Position numbers and translations under genes: made by a program. A stretch of DNA of 19,516 nucleotides from JBAOHV01 sp964450685 (GTDB taxonomy: Bacteria; Actinomycetota; Acidimicrobiia; Acidimicrobiales; Microtrichaceae), in contig CAYVDN010000057.1 in NCBI GenBank assembly GCA_964450685.1, forward strand, positions 1 to 19,516, given 5' to 3'. This document shows positions 8,099-15,175 of this stretch, piece by piece (the first letter of the stretch is position 1; each line of letters opens with the position of its first letter). A model generated the notes under the pieces. That model saw nothing but the letters and a program-made list of their open reading frames with translations. It ran no database searches and was not told where the DNA came from.

Positions 8099-9672
8099 TG
8101 TCGTCGGCACCGAGCGCGGCATCGGCAGCGACACCGGCCGAGAAGGTCCTGGTCGTCGACTTCGGCGCCCAGTACTCGCAGCTGATAGCGCGCCGGGTTC
8201 GTGAGGCGAACGTCTATTCCGAGATAGTCCCCCCATCGCTCACCGCTCAGGAGTTCGCCGATCGCGCTCCCAGCGCGATCATCTTCTCGGGTGGGCCCAA
8301 GTCGGTCCACGTCGAGGGGGCACCGGCGATCGATCCGGGTGTCTACGACCTGGGAGTACCGATCCTGGGCATCTGCTACGGCGCCCAGCTGATCGCGCAG
8401 CAGCTCGGCGGCACGGTCGCCCGCGGCGGCGCTGGAGAGTACGGGCGCACAGTCGTGGAGCCGACGCCCGGCGTGTCCAGCGAGCTCCTCGTCGGCGAGC
8501 TCGCGCACACCCAGACGGTCTGGATGAGTCACTTCGACGCTGTCGTCGAGGTGCCCGAGGGTTTCGTCGCCACTGCGTCGTCGCCTGGCGCCCAGGTCGC
8601 TGTCCTCGAGAACCCCGAGCGGCGCATCTACGGCGTGCAGTACCACCCCGAGGTGGTCCACACACCGCACGGGCAGATGCTGATGGAGCGTTTCCTTCAC
8701 GATGTGGCAGGACTCTCCTCCAGTTGGACGATGGAGAACTTCGTCGACACAGCGGTTGCGGCGATCCGCGCCCAGGTCGGTGACGGAAGGGCGATCTGCG
8801 GGCTCTCCGGTGGTGTCGACTCGGCTGTCGCCGCCGCGTTGGTGCACAAGGCGATCGGATCCCAGCTCACCTGTGTGTTCGTCGACACGGGCCTCATGCG
8901 CAAGGGTGAGGGTGACCAGGTCGTCGAGACGTTCCGTCGCCATCAGGGGATCGAACTGATCCACGTGCGTGCCGCCGACCGGTTCTTCGAGCGGCTGGCC
9001 GGAGTGACAGAGCCGGAGGCGAAGCGCAAGGCGATCGGCGAGCTGTTCATCCGGGTGTTCGAGGACGCCCGAGGCGGGGTGACCGACGCAGCATTTCTGG
9101 TGCAGGGGACCCTCTATCCGGACGTGATCGAGTCCGGCACGGCTCACGCGTCGACGATCAAGAGCCACCACAACGTGGGTGGTCTGCCCGACGACCTGGA
9201 CTTCGAGCTCGTCGAGCCCCTCCGGTCGCTGTTCAAGGACGAAGTCCGCGCGGTGGGCGCCGAGCTGGGACTGCCCGACGAGATCGTCTGGCGACAGCCG
9301 TTCCCCGGACCCGGCCTCGGTGTGCGGATCATCGGCGAGGTGACACCTGACAAGGTCGCCGTGCTCCAGGAGGCAGACGCAATAGTCCGTGAGGAGCTGC
9401 GGATCGCCGGTCTGGAGCGGGAGATCTGGCAGTCGTTCGCCGTACTTCCGGACATCCGTACGGTCGGGGTGATGGGCGACGAGCGTACCTATGGGTATCC
9501 CGTGATCATCCGGGCGGTGACGAGCGAGGACGCGATGACAGCCGATTGGGCACGCATCCCCTACGACGTCCTCGAGACGATGGCATCACGGATCATCAAC
9601 GAGGTGGCAGGAGTCAACCGAGTGGCCTACGACATCACGTCCAAGCCGCCGGGCACCATCGAGTGGGAGTAG
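8098..9672 (+). CDS. guaA: GMP synthase (glutamine-hydrolysing)
   Basis: It converts XMP to GMP using ATP and glutamine, the final step of the guanine branch. The 524 residues carry a class I glutamine amidotransferase domain with nucleophile Cys93 in GICYGAQLIAQQLGG and His183/Glu185 in QYHPEVVH. Next comes the ATP pyrophosphatase domain with P-loop SGGVDS (237-242), then the XMP-binding dimerisation domain with RQPFPGPGLGVRI and the invariant C-terminus KPPGTIEWE. A ~15-residue Ala/Ser-rich N-terminal extension precedes VLVVDFGAQYSQLIARRVRE. The ATG at 8098 overlaps the guaB3 stop (TGATG), so the two are probably one operon. The 3' end is tandemly duplicated over the stop codon. Identification is certain. 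Confidence 0.98.
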   Translation: MSSAPSAASAATPAEKVLVVDFGAQYSQLIARRVREANVYSEIVPPSLTAQEFADRAPSAIIFSGGPKSVHVEGAPAIDPGVYDLGVPILGICYGAQLIAQQLGGTVARGGAGEYGRTVVEPTPGVSSELLVGELAHTQTVWMSHFDAVVEVPEGFVATASSPGAQVAVLENPERRIYGVQYHPEVVHTPHGQMLMERFLHDVAGLSSSWTMENFVDTAVAAIRAQVGDGRAICGLSGGVDSAVAAALVHKAIGSQLTCVFVDTGLMRKGEGDQVVETFRRHQGIELIHVRAADRFFERLAGVTEPEAKRKAIGELFIRVFEDARGGVTDAAFLVQGTLYPDVIESGTAHASTIKSHHNVGGLPDDLDFELVEPLRSLFKDEVRAVGAELGLPDEIVWRQPFPGPGLGVRIIGEVTPDKVAVLQEADAIVREELRIAGLEREIWQSFAVLPDIRTVGVMGDERTYGYPVIIRAVTSEDAMTADWARIPYDVLETMASRIINEVAGVNRVAYDITSKPPGTIEWE

Positions 9673-9687
9673 GCGAGTGGGAGTGAG
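9660..9687 (+). repeat. 14-bp tandem duplication spanning the guaA stop codon
   Basis: CGAGTGGGAGTAGG (9660-9673) is followed directly by CGAGTGGGAGTGAG (9674-9687), identical at 12 of 14 positions. The first unit carries the terminal Glu-Trp-Glu-stop codons of guaA. Confidence 0.85.
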
Positions 9688-9699
9688 GCACCCCGCTTT

Positions 9700-9738
9700 C
9701 GTTGCTGATCTGCTGCAATCCACCCCTTGATCGCAACG
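9700..9738 (+). other. Hairpin between guaA and the NlpC/P60 gene
   Basis: CGTTGC-t-GATC (9700-9710) can pair with GATCGCAACG (9729-9738), a 10-bp stem with one bulged base and an 18-nt loop. It lies upstream of the TAATCT -10 and could be a guaA terminator or an operator. No T-run is present. Confidence 0.4.
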
Positions 9739-9744
9739 CGACTG

Positions 9745-9750
9745 TAATCT
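9745..9750 (+). promoter_or_regulatory. Candidate -10 TAATCT for the NlpC/P60 gene
   Basis: TAATCT lies 30 nt before the ATG at 9781, which would leave a leader of roughly 24 nt. No good -35 at 16-18 bp and no clear Shine-Dalgarno are visible. Confidence 0.4.
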
Positions 9751-9780
9751 TGCCACGGACTGTGGTTGACTGGTCCGGTC

Positions 9781-11043
9781 ATGCGATCGAAGTTCAACTC
9801 CACCGATCACTCGAACGATCTTCCGGCGAGCTGCGCCAGCCGTTCGTCGATTCGGCCACGCCGTGGTCTTGCTGTGCTGATCAGCGCCGGCCTGATCGTC
9901 GGAATCACGCTGTCAGGAGGTGGTGCGAGTGCCCAGACGGTGGAAAGCCTTCGTGCCCGCGCTGAGCAGCTGGCCGACGAGCTGGAGGGTCTGGAGCGTC
10001 GTTCCGGCGAGCTGAACGAGCAGTTCCTGGCCACGCAGCAGCAGCTGGCCGAATTGCAGGCGCAACAGGACGCCAACAGGGCGGCGGTGGCCGAGGCGCA
10101 GGCCCAGGTCGACCTGACCCGTGGGCAGGCCGCCAGCTATCTGGTCGAGGCGTACATCGGTGCCGGCGCCCACCAGCAGGTGCTGCCCGGAGCAGCCGAC
10201 CCGAACGACGCGGTCAATTCACAGGTGATGCTCGAGATCCTCCGGGGCGACCGGGAGATGGCAGCGCAGGATCACTCCGCCAGCAAGGCCGACCTGGAGG
10301 AGCGGTCGGCACAGCTGGAGGCAACCTCGGCAGAGCTGACCGCGGCGAAGGACCGTCAGGCCGCGCTCGTGGACGAGCTCGAAGCAAGCGTGGCCCGTCA
10401 CGACGAGCTGCTCGACTCGGCAAACCAGCAGCTCGAGTCAGCGCTAGCCGAAGAACGCGAACGCCGCGAAGCCGAGGCCGCCGCACGTGCGGCAGAAGCA
10501 GCTCGCCAGGCGGCTGCCCGAGCAGCACAGCAGCAGGCGGCGCAGCAGCAGGCGGCGCAGCAGCAGGCGGCCGCCACCCAGAGCGCCGGCCGACGCGCAG
10601 CTGCCGCCCCCACGACCACCCAGCCCAGCTCACGGACCTCGACCTCGTCCTCAGCGGTGACGACAACGGCACCGGCTGCGGTCTCCGCTCCCAACAGCCG
10701 TGCTGCAGCGGCGATCGCCGCAGCCACATCCAGACTCGGCACGCCCTACCGCTGGGGTGGCACGACGCCCGCGGGTTTCGACTGCTCCGGACTGATGCTG
10801 TGGTCCTGGGCGCAGGCCGGCGTCTCGCTGCCGCGGACCTCGGGCGCCCAGCGCTCCTACACGCAGCGCATCTCGTTCGACCAGCTTCAGCCGGGCGACC
10901 TGGTGTTCAGCGGCAACCCCGTCTACCACGTCGGCATGTACATCGGTGGTGGACAGATGATCCACTCACCGCAGACCGGAGACGTCGTCAAGATCTCCGC
11001 CGTGCGTACCGGCAGCGGGACGTCTTACGGCCGCATCCCCTGA
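9781..11043 (+). CDS. Secreted coiled-coil NlpC/P60 peptidoglycan endopeptidase
   Basis: A 420-residue exported cell-wall hydrolase expected to cut peptidoglycan stem peptides during growth or division. After a long basic n-region, a hydrophobic LAVLISAGLIVGITL core and an ASA|QT site suggest Sec signal-peptide cleavage near residue 50. A heptad-rich coiled coil follows (about 50-240, rich in Leu, Glu, Gln and Ala), then a low-complexity Ala/Gln and Thr/Ser linker (about 240-310) containing three 15-bp repeats. The NlpC/P60 domain (about 312-420) has TPYRWGG, catalytic Cys335 in FDCSGL, His383 in YHVGMYIG and a third polar site in MIHSPQTGD. The coil-plus-NlpC design resembles RipA/RipC/CwlO proteins whose coil is held and released by FtsEX; that link is inferred. 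ATG 9781 is preferred; an in-frame TTG at 9766 is an alternative. Confidence 0.9.
   Translation: MRSKFNSTDHSNDLPASCASRSSIRPRRGLAVLISAGLIVGITLSGGGASAQTVESLRARAEQLADELEGLERRSGELNEQFLATQQQLAELQAQQDANRAAVAEAQAQVDLTRGQAASYLVEAYIGAGAHQQVLPGAADPNDAVNSQVMLEILRGDREMAAQDHSASKADLEERSAQLEATSAELTAAKDRQAALVDELEASVARHDELLDSANQQLESALAEERERREAEAAARAAEAARQAAARAAQQQAAQQQAAQQQAAATQSAGRRAAAAPTTTQPSSRTSTSSSAVTTTAPAAVSAPNSRAAAAIAAATSRLGTPYRWGGTTPAGFDCSGLMLWSWAQAGVSLPRTSGAQRSYTQRISFDQLQPGDLVFSGNPVYHVGMYIGGGQMIHSPQTGDVVKISAVRTGSGTSYGRIP
10528..10572 (+). repeat. Three 15-bp tandem repeats in the NlpC/P60 linker
   Basis: CAGCAGCAGGCGGCG occurs at 10528-10542 and 10543-10557, and with one change at 10558-10572. It encodes a repeated Gln-Gln-Gln-Ala-Ala unit in the linker between coiled coil and peptidase domain. 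Being in-frame multiples of 15, unit changes would alter linker length without breaking the frame. Confidence 0.9.
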
Positions 11044-11060
11044 CGACTGACTGCTGACTG
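11040..11060 (+). repeat. 7-bp tandem repeat starting at the NlpC/P60 stop codon
   Basis: CTGACGA (11040-11046), CTGACTG (11047-11053) and CTGACTG (11054-11060) are adjacent. The first unit includes the TGA stop of the NlpC/P60 gene. It fills most of the 34-nt gap to the convergent oxidoreductase gene; no separate terminator hairpin is evident there. Confidence 0.75.
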
Positions 11061-11077
11061 CCGCTGGGAGTCGGTGC

Positions 11078-12022
11078 TCAGGTGCCAGCGAGCGCGGAGA
11101 TGACCGGGGCCATGTCGTCGAGCGCTGACGCGGACAAACCGATGGTCGATATGCCGAACCTTTCGCGTCTCGCACGGATGTCCTCGATGATCTGATCGAT
11201 CGTGCCGCACAGCGCGTGAGGTGAATGGCGTGCCTGTTGCGGTGTCAGGCCGAAGCCGTCCGCGAACAGGTCGAACATCGCCTGGCGGTCGTCAGTGACG
11301 ATCGCCAGGTGGATCCTGGTCTGGATCTCGATCCGGTCGAAGCGGTCTCCGGCGGCGTCGCGGACGATCCGCAGCTTTTCGTCTGTCGCCTCGGCGGTGG
11401 CGCTGGGTCCGGCGTGGGCATCGATGACGCCGGCTGTCAGTGACGGGTTCAGCCCGACGATGTCAGCGTGACGCCCTGCCAGTGCGAGCACCTTGGGTCC
11501 GCCTCCACCTATGACGATCGGGGGGTGGGGTTGCTGGAGGGGTTTCGGCAGGCCCTCCATGCCGCTGACCCGGTAGTGCAGGCCGGTGAAGTCGACCGGT
11601 CCATCCGACCAAAGACCTCGGATTATCCCGAGTGCCTCTTCGAGGCGCTCGATCCGGGTGGACGGGCGATCCATCGGAATGCCTGCCGACTCGTAGTCGT
11701 GGGTCATCCAACCGGCACCGATCCCGAACTCCAGGCGTCCGCCCGAGAGCACGTCGATAGTCGCTGCTTCCTTGGCCAGCAGGACCGGATGGCGGTAGTC
11801 GTTGGCGAACACCAGCGAGCCGACCCGCAGCGTGGTGGTGGCGCCGGCTGCAGCCATGAGCGCCGCGATCGGAGCCAGTTGGTCGTCCAAGTGATCGGCG
11901 ACGGTCAGTACCGAGACGCCGAGATCCTCGGCCTTGCGCGCAAGGGGCACGAGGTCATCAGGATGCGAGAGCCGTGAGGCCTGGACGGTGAAGCGGAAGG
12001 GTCGGTGCCGTGGCGTCGACAT
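11078..12022 (-). CDS. LLM-class (luciferase-like) oxidoreductase, probably F420-dependent
   Basis: A 314-residue (beta/alpha)8-barrel flavin- or F420-using oxidoreductase. Family landmarks are FRFTVQASRLSHPDDLVPLA at the start, the AEDLGVSVLTVADHL helix-strand, RHPVLLAKEAATIDVLSGGR, LEFGIGAGW, the EEALGIIRGLW segment, and PPIVIGGGGPKVLALAGRHADIVGLNP near the middle. This arrangement fits the actinobacterial group annotated as probable F420-dependent oxidoreductases (MSMEG_2516-like). The substrate cannot be read from sequence. The ATG at 12022 is preferred because TACCGT lies 8 nt upstream; a longer in-frame reading to 12376 would overlap the divergent gene and look unlike the family. It is convergent with the NlpC/P60 gene and divergent from the hydrolase at 12084 with 61 bp between starts. 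FMN as an alternative cofactor cannot be excluded. Confidence 0.87.
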   Translation of the reverse strand: MSTPRHRPFRFTVQASRLSHPDDLVPLARKAEDLGVSVLTVADHLDDQLAPIAALMAAAGATTTLRVGSLVFANDYRHPVLLAKEAATIDVLSGGRLEFGIGAGWMTHDYESAGIPMDRPSTRIERLEEALGIIRGLWSDGPVDFTGLHYRVSGMEGLPKPLQQPHPPIVIGGGGPKVLALAGRHADIVGLNPSLTAGVIDAHAGPSATAEATDEKLRIVRDAAGDRFDRIEIQTRIHLAIVTDDRQAMFDLFADGFGLTPQQARHSPHALCGTIDQIIEDIRARRERFGISTIGLSASALDDMAPVISALAGT

Positions 12023-12030
12023 GAGCGTCG

Positions 12031-12036
12031 ACGGTA
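12031..12036 (-). promoter_or_regulatory. -10 hexamer TACCGT of the LLM oxidoreductase gene, leaderless
   Basis: On the minus strand TACCGT is followed by CGACGCTC (8 nt) and the ATG at 12022. The identical hexamer serves the divergent gene 40 bp away. Confidence 0.6.
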
Positions 12037-12044
12037 GTGCCCAG

Positions 12045-12057
12045 CTGGCGGCGCCAG
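12045..12057. promoter_or_regulatory. Short inverted repeat CTGGC-ggc-GCCAG between divergent promoters
   Basis: A 5-bp inverted repeat with a 3-nt spacer, centred at 12051, almost exactly midway between the two divergent TACCGT hexamers. Position suggests a shared operator, but its length makes chance likely in GC-rich DNA. Confidence 0.3.
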
Positions 12058-12070
12058 GCGCGGGGACGGC

Positions 12071-12076
12071 TACCGT
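12071..12076 (+). promoter_or_regulatory. -10 hexamer TACCGT of the dienelactone hydrolase-like gene, leaderless
   Basis: TACCGT, then CGGTGTG (7 nt), then ATG at 12084. It decides the start against longer in-frame readings beginning inside the divergent gene. Confidence 0.6.
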
Positions 12077-12083
12077 CGGTGTG

Positions 12084-12896
12084 ATGGCACGTGATCCGCT
12101 CGACGACTTCACGACTTCGGACTTCACCTTCGGCGGCAAGGAACGGCTGGTGTACCGGGGCGGCGAGGGCACGGCTGTGATCGTCATGGCGGAGATACCG
12201 GGAATCACCCCGCGGGTGGCCGATTTCGCCCGACGTGTGATCGAGCGGGGCCACACCGTGTACATGCCCCACCTGTTCGGAGAACCCGGCGCCGAGATGA
12301 CCAATGCGGCAGCGATCAAGGCGATGGTGCCGTCCTGTGTGTCGCGGGAGTTCCGTGCCTTCGCCCTGCGGACCACCCCGCCCGCGATCGACTGGTTGCG
12401 AGCGCTTGCCCGTCATGCGCACGCCGAGTGTGGTGGCCCGGGAGTCGGTGCCGTCGGCATGTGCTTCACCGGCGGGTTCGCCCTGGCCATGGCGACCGAG
12501 CCCGAGATGCTCGCGCCGGTGCTCTCACAGCCGTCGCTCCCTGTCGCGGTCGGAAAGGCGAGGTCAGCAGATCTGGGGTGCTCGGACCGGGATCTGCTGG
12601 CCGTGACCGAGCGGGTCCGCGACGACGACCTGTGCGTGCTCGGACTCAGATTCACAGGCGACCGACTGGTACCCGACGAGCGGTTTGCCAACCTGCGCCG
12701 ACAGCTGGGCGACGCGTTCATCGGGGTGGAGATCGACTCGTCCAAGGGGAACCCGTGGGGCCACAAGAGCCTCGCCCACTCGGTGCTGACCGAGGACCTG
12801 ATCGACGAACCCGGTCAGCCGACCCACGACGCGCTCATGAAGGTCCTCGACTTCCTGGACGAACGGCTCGGCGGGGGTGTCAGACCGGCCGGGTAG
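12084..12896 (+). CDS. Dienelactone hydrolase family protein
   Basis: A 270-residue cytosolic alpha/beta hydrolase of the dienelactone hydrolase type. After a strand AVIVMAEIPGI and RVIERGHTVYMPHLFGEPG, the nucleophile elbow reads GAVGMCFTGGFALAMA with Cys127, the nucleophile type of this family rather than serine. The rest of a triad is plausible as Asp in LRFTGDRLVPDERF and His in WGHKSLAHSVL. Dienelactone hydrolases open lactones in chlorocatechol breakdown, but most family members act on unknown esters; no other aromatic-degradation gene is nearby, so the substrate is open. It is transcribed divergently from the LLM oxidoreductase, which hints at joint control. Its TAG stop forms the first three bases of the pcrA -10 hexamer. 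Confidence 0.87.
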   Translation: MARDPLDDFTTSDFTFGGKERLVYRGGEGTAVIVMAEIPGITPRVADFARRVIERGHTVYMPHLFGEPGAEMTNAAAIKAMVPSCVSREFRAFALRTTPPAIDWLRALARHAHAECGGPGVGAVGMCFTGGFALAMATEPEMLAPVLSQPSLPVAVGKARSADLGCSDRDLLAVTERVRDDDLCVLGLRFTGDRLVPDERFANLRRQLGDAFIGVEIDSSKGNPWGHKSLAHSVLTEDLIDEPGQPTHDALMKVLDFLDERLGGGVRPAG

Positions 12897-12899
12897 GGT
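12894..12899 (+). promoter_or_regulatory. -10 hexamer TAGGGT of pcrA, overlapping the preceding stop codon
   Basis: TAGGGT begins with the TAG stop of the upstream hydrolase gene and is followed by TGCCTGCG (8 nt) and the pcrA ATG at 12908. It allows leaderless expression of pcrA in addition to any read-through. Confidence 0.55.
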
Positions 12900-12907
12900 T
12901 GCCTGCG

Positions 12908-15148
12908 ATGTCCCCCGACGACCTGCTCGAGGGGCTCAACCCCGCGCAGTACGAGGCTGTCACCCACACATCTGGGCCGCTTCTCGTGGTAGCGGGAGCG
13001 GGCTCCGGTAAGACACGTGTGCTGACGCACCGGATCGCTCACCTGATCCAGGAGCACCGCGTCTCACCGTTCCAGATACTGGCGATCACGTTCACCAACA
13101 AGGCCGCCACCGAGATGCGCGAGCGCGTCAGCCGACTGGTCGGACCGGTCGCACAGAAGATGTGGGTGTCCACGTTCCACTCGGCCTGCGTGCGCATCCT
13201 CCGACGCGACGCACAGGAGCTCGGCTACCCGTCGCAGTTCACCATCTACGACCAGGCCGACGCCGTGCGCCTGACCGGATACGTGGTTCGTGACCTGGGC
13301 ATCGACCCCAAGCGGTTCGCCCCACGGTCGGTCCACGCGGCCATCTCAGCGCTGAAGAACGAGGGCCGCAGCCCGTTCGACGCCACCGAGGCGGCCCAGG
13401 TCATACACGAACGCAAGATCGCCGAGATCTACTCCGAGTACCAGGCCCGGCTCAGGCGCGCCGGTGCCATGGACTTCGACGACCTGCTCGGAGTCACCGT
13501 CGAACTGCTCCAGACCCGCCCCGACGTGCTCGCCCACTACCAGGACCGGTTCCGTCACGTCCTCGTCGACGAGTACCAGGACACCAACGTCGTCCAGAAC
13601 GACCTGGTGATGATGCTCGGCGAGGAGCACCGCAACGTGTGCGTCGTGGGCGACAGTGACCAGTCCGTTTACCGCTTCAGGGGCGCCGACATGCGCAACA
13701 TCCTGGAGTTCGAGACCGCTTTCCCCGACGCCACTGTCGTGGTGCTCGAGCAGAACTACCGCTCGACCCAGACGATCCTCGACGCGGCCAACGCCGTCAT
13801 CGCCAACAACCAGGGGCGCAAACCGAAGGACCTGTGGACCGAGTCCGGCGCGGGCGACCGCATCGTGCGTTTCCAGGGCGAGGACGAGACCGACGAGGCC
13901 CAGTGGGTCACCCGTGAGCTCTCCCGTCTTCACGACGGGGGCGACACCCGCTGGTCGGACATGGCTGTCTTCTATCGGACCAACGCACAGAGCCGTGTCG
14001 TCGAGGAGCAGATGATGCGAGCGGGGATCCCGTACCGGGTCGTCGGTGGTACCCGCTTCTTCGACCGCAAGGAGATCAAGGACGCGATGGCCTACCTGAA
14101 GGCCGTCGTCAACCCGACCGACGAGGTGAGCGTCAAGCGGGTGCTGAACGTCCCCAAGCGCGGTGTGGGTGATCAGACCGTCGGACGCCTCGACGCCTAC
14201 GCCCGGGCAACTGGCATGACGTTCATCGACGCGCTGCGTCGCTGGGACGAAGCAGGCGTATCGGCGAGGTCCGCCCGTGGGATCGAATCGTTCACGACGC
14301 TGCTCGACGACGTGGGGTCGGACCTCTCGGTCCCACCTGCCGACATGATCGAGGCGTTGCTCGAGCGCAGCGGATACCTGGACGAGCTCCGCGCCGATGC
14401 CGCAGTGCCCGCACAGCAGATCGAGGCCGAGTCCCGTCTGGAGAACCTGGCCGAGCTGGTCGGGATGGCCAGGGACCACGAGAACGTCGAGGCGTTCCTC
14501 GAACAGGTCTCGTTGGTGGCCGACACCGACCAGCTGCCCGACCCCGATGACCCCTCCGAGACCGGCGTCGTGCTCATGACACTCCACTCGGCCAAGGGGC
14601 TCGAGTTCCCGGTGGTGTTCATCGTCGGGATGGAGGAGGGCGTCTTCCCACACCTGCGATCGCTGACCGAACCGGCGGAGCTCGAGGAGGAGCGCAGGCT
14701 CTGCTACGTGGGCATCACCCGAGCACGCGAGCGGCTGTACCTGACCCACGCATGGTGTCGGACCCTGTTCGGCTCGACGCAGTACAACCCACCCAGCCGC
14801 TTCCTCGAGGAGGTGCCCTCCGAGCTCGTCGAGGATTCGGCCGCCAGCCGGACGAACCGTCGCTCCAGCAGGTCCGAGGGAAGACCCAGCGGATGGGGCG
14901 CGACATCGTGGGCGCCGCGGGGGCGAGAGCGTGCAGTCGAGCGCGCCACCAGGCCGAGCGCTCCGCAGCCCACCCAGGCGCATGAGCTCGGCTTCAAGGT
15001 GGGTGACGATGTTCGCCACAACGTGTGGGGAGAGGGTGTCGTGCTGCTCATCGAGGGTGCAGGGGAGAAGGCCGAGGCAGTCGTCAACTTCCCGTCGGTG
15101 GGGGAGAAGAGACTCCTGCTCTCCTGGGCGCCGCTCGAAAAGGCCTGA
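12908..15148 (+). CDS. pcrA: ATP-dependent DNA helicase PcrA/UvrD (superfamily 1)
   Basis: A 746-residue 3'-5' DNA helicase used in nucleotide excision repair, removal of recombination intermediates and replication-transcription conflicts. All SF1A motifs are present: Q motif LNPAQYEAV, Walker A AGAGSGKT (29-36), Ia ITFTNKAATEM, Walker B VDEYQDT (220-226), III GDSDQSVYRFRGA, IV with EQNYRST, V MTLHSAKGLEFPVVF, and VI YVGITRAR (600-607). A basic, Ser/Arg/Pro-rich linker (about 635-690) leads to a C-terminal Tudor-like fold (FKVGDDVRHNVWGEGVV onward, 696-743), the part that binds RNA polymerase in PcrA and UvrD. Length fits actinobacterial UvrD1. ATG 12908 is chosen because MSPDDLLEGLNPAQ matches the family N-terminus and TAGGGT is 8 nt upstream. 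In M. tuberculosis, uvrD1 likewise lies just before sucCD (recalled). Confidence 0.97.
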   Translation: MSPDDLLEGLNPAQYEAVTHTSGPLLVVAGAGSGKTRVLTHRIAHLIQEHRVSPFQILAITFTNKAATEMRERVSRLVGPVAQKMWVSTFHSACVRILRRDAQELGYPSQFTIYDQADAVRLTGYVVRDLGIDPKRFAPRSVHAAISALKNEGRSPFDATEAAQVIHERKIAEIYSEYQARLRRAGAMDFDDLLGVTVELLQTRPDVLAHYQDRFRHVLVDEYQDTNVVQNDLVMMLGEEHRNVCVVGDSDQSVYRFRGADMRNILEFETAFPDATVVVLEQNYRSTQTILDAANAVIANNQGRKPKDLWTESGAGDRIVRFQGEDETDEAQWVTRELSRLHDGGDTRWSDMAVFYRTNAQSRVVEEQMMRAGIPYRVVGGTRFFDRKEIKDAMAYLKAVVNPTDEVSVKRVLNVPKRGVGDQTVGRLDAYARATGMTFIDALRRWDEAGVSARSARGIESFTTLLDDVGSDLSVPPADMIEALLERSGYLDELRADAAVPAQQIEAESRLENLAELVGMARDHENVEAFLEQVSLVADTDQLPDPDDPSETGVVLMTLHSAKGLEFPVVFIVGMEEGVFPHLRSLTEPAELEEERRLCYVGITRARERLYLTHAWCRTLFGSTQYNPPSRFLEEVPSELVEDSAASRTNRRSSRSEGRPSGWGATSWAPRGRERAVERATRPSAPQPTQAHELGFKVGDDVRHNVWGEGVVLLIEGAGEKAEAVVNFPSVGEKRLLLSWAPLEKA

Positions 15149-15175
15149 GCGGGCGCACCACTGCAGGGGCCCGGC

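Noticed and set aside
9688..9780. Cyclic-di-AMP (ydaO) riboswitch before the NlpC/P60 gene
   Set aside because: Such switches often precede cell-wall hydrolases in Actinobacteria, but this stretch is too short and lacks their conserved core; only a simple hairpin is visible.
12428..12907. Possible 160-residue N-terminal extension of the helicase
   Set aside because: It overlaps the dienelactone hydrolase gene in another frame, is Arg/Pro-rich, and the helicase family N-terminus begins at MSPDD (12908).
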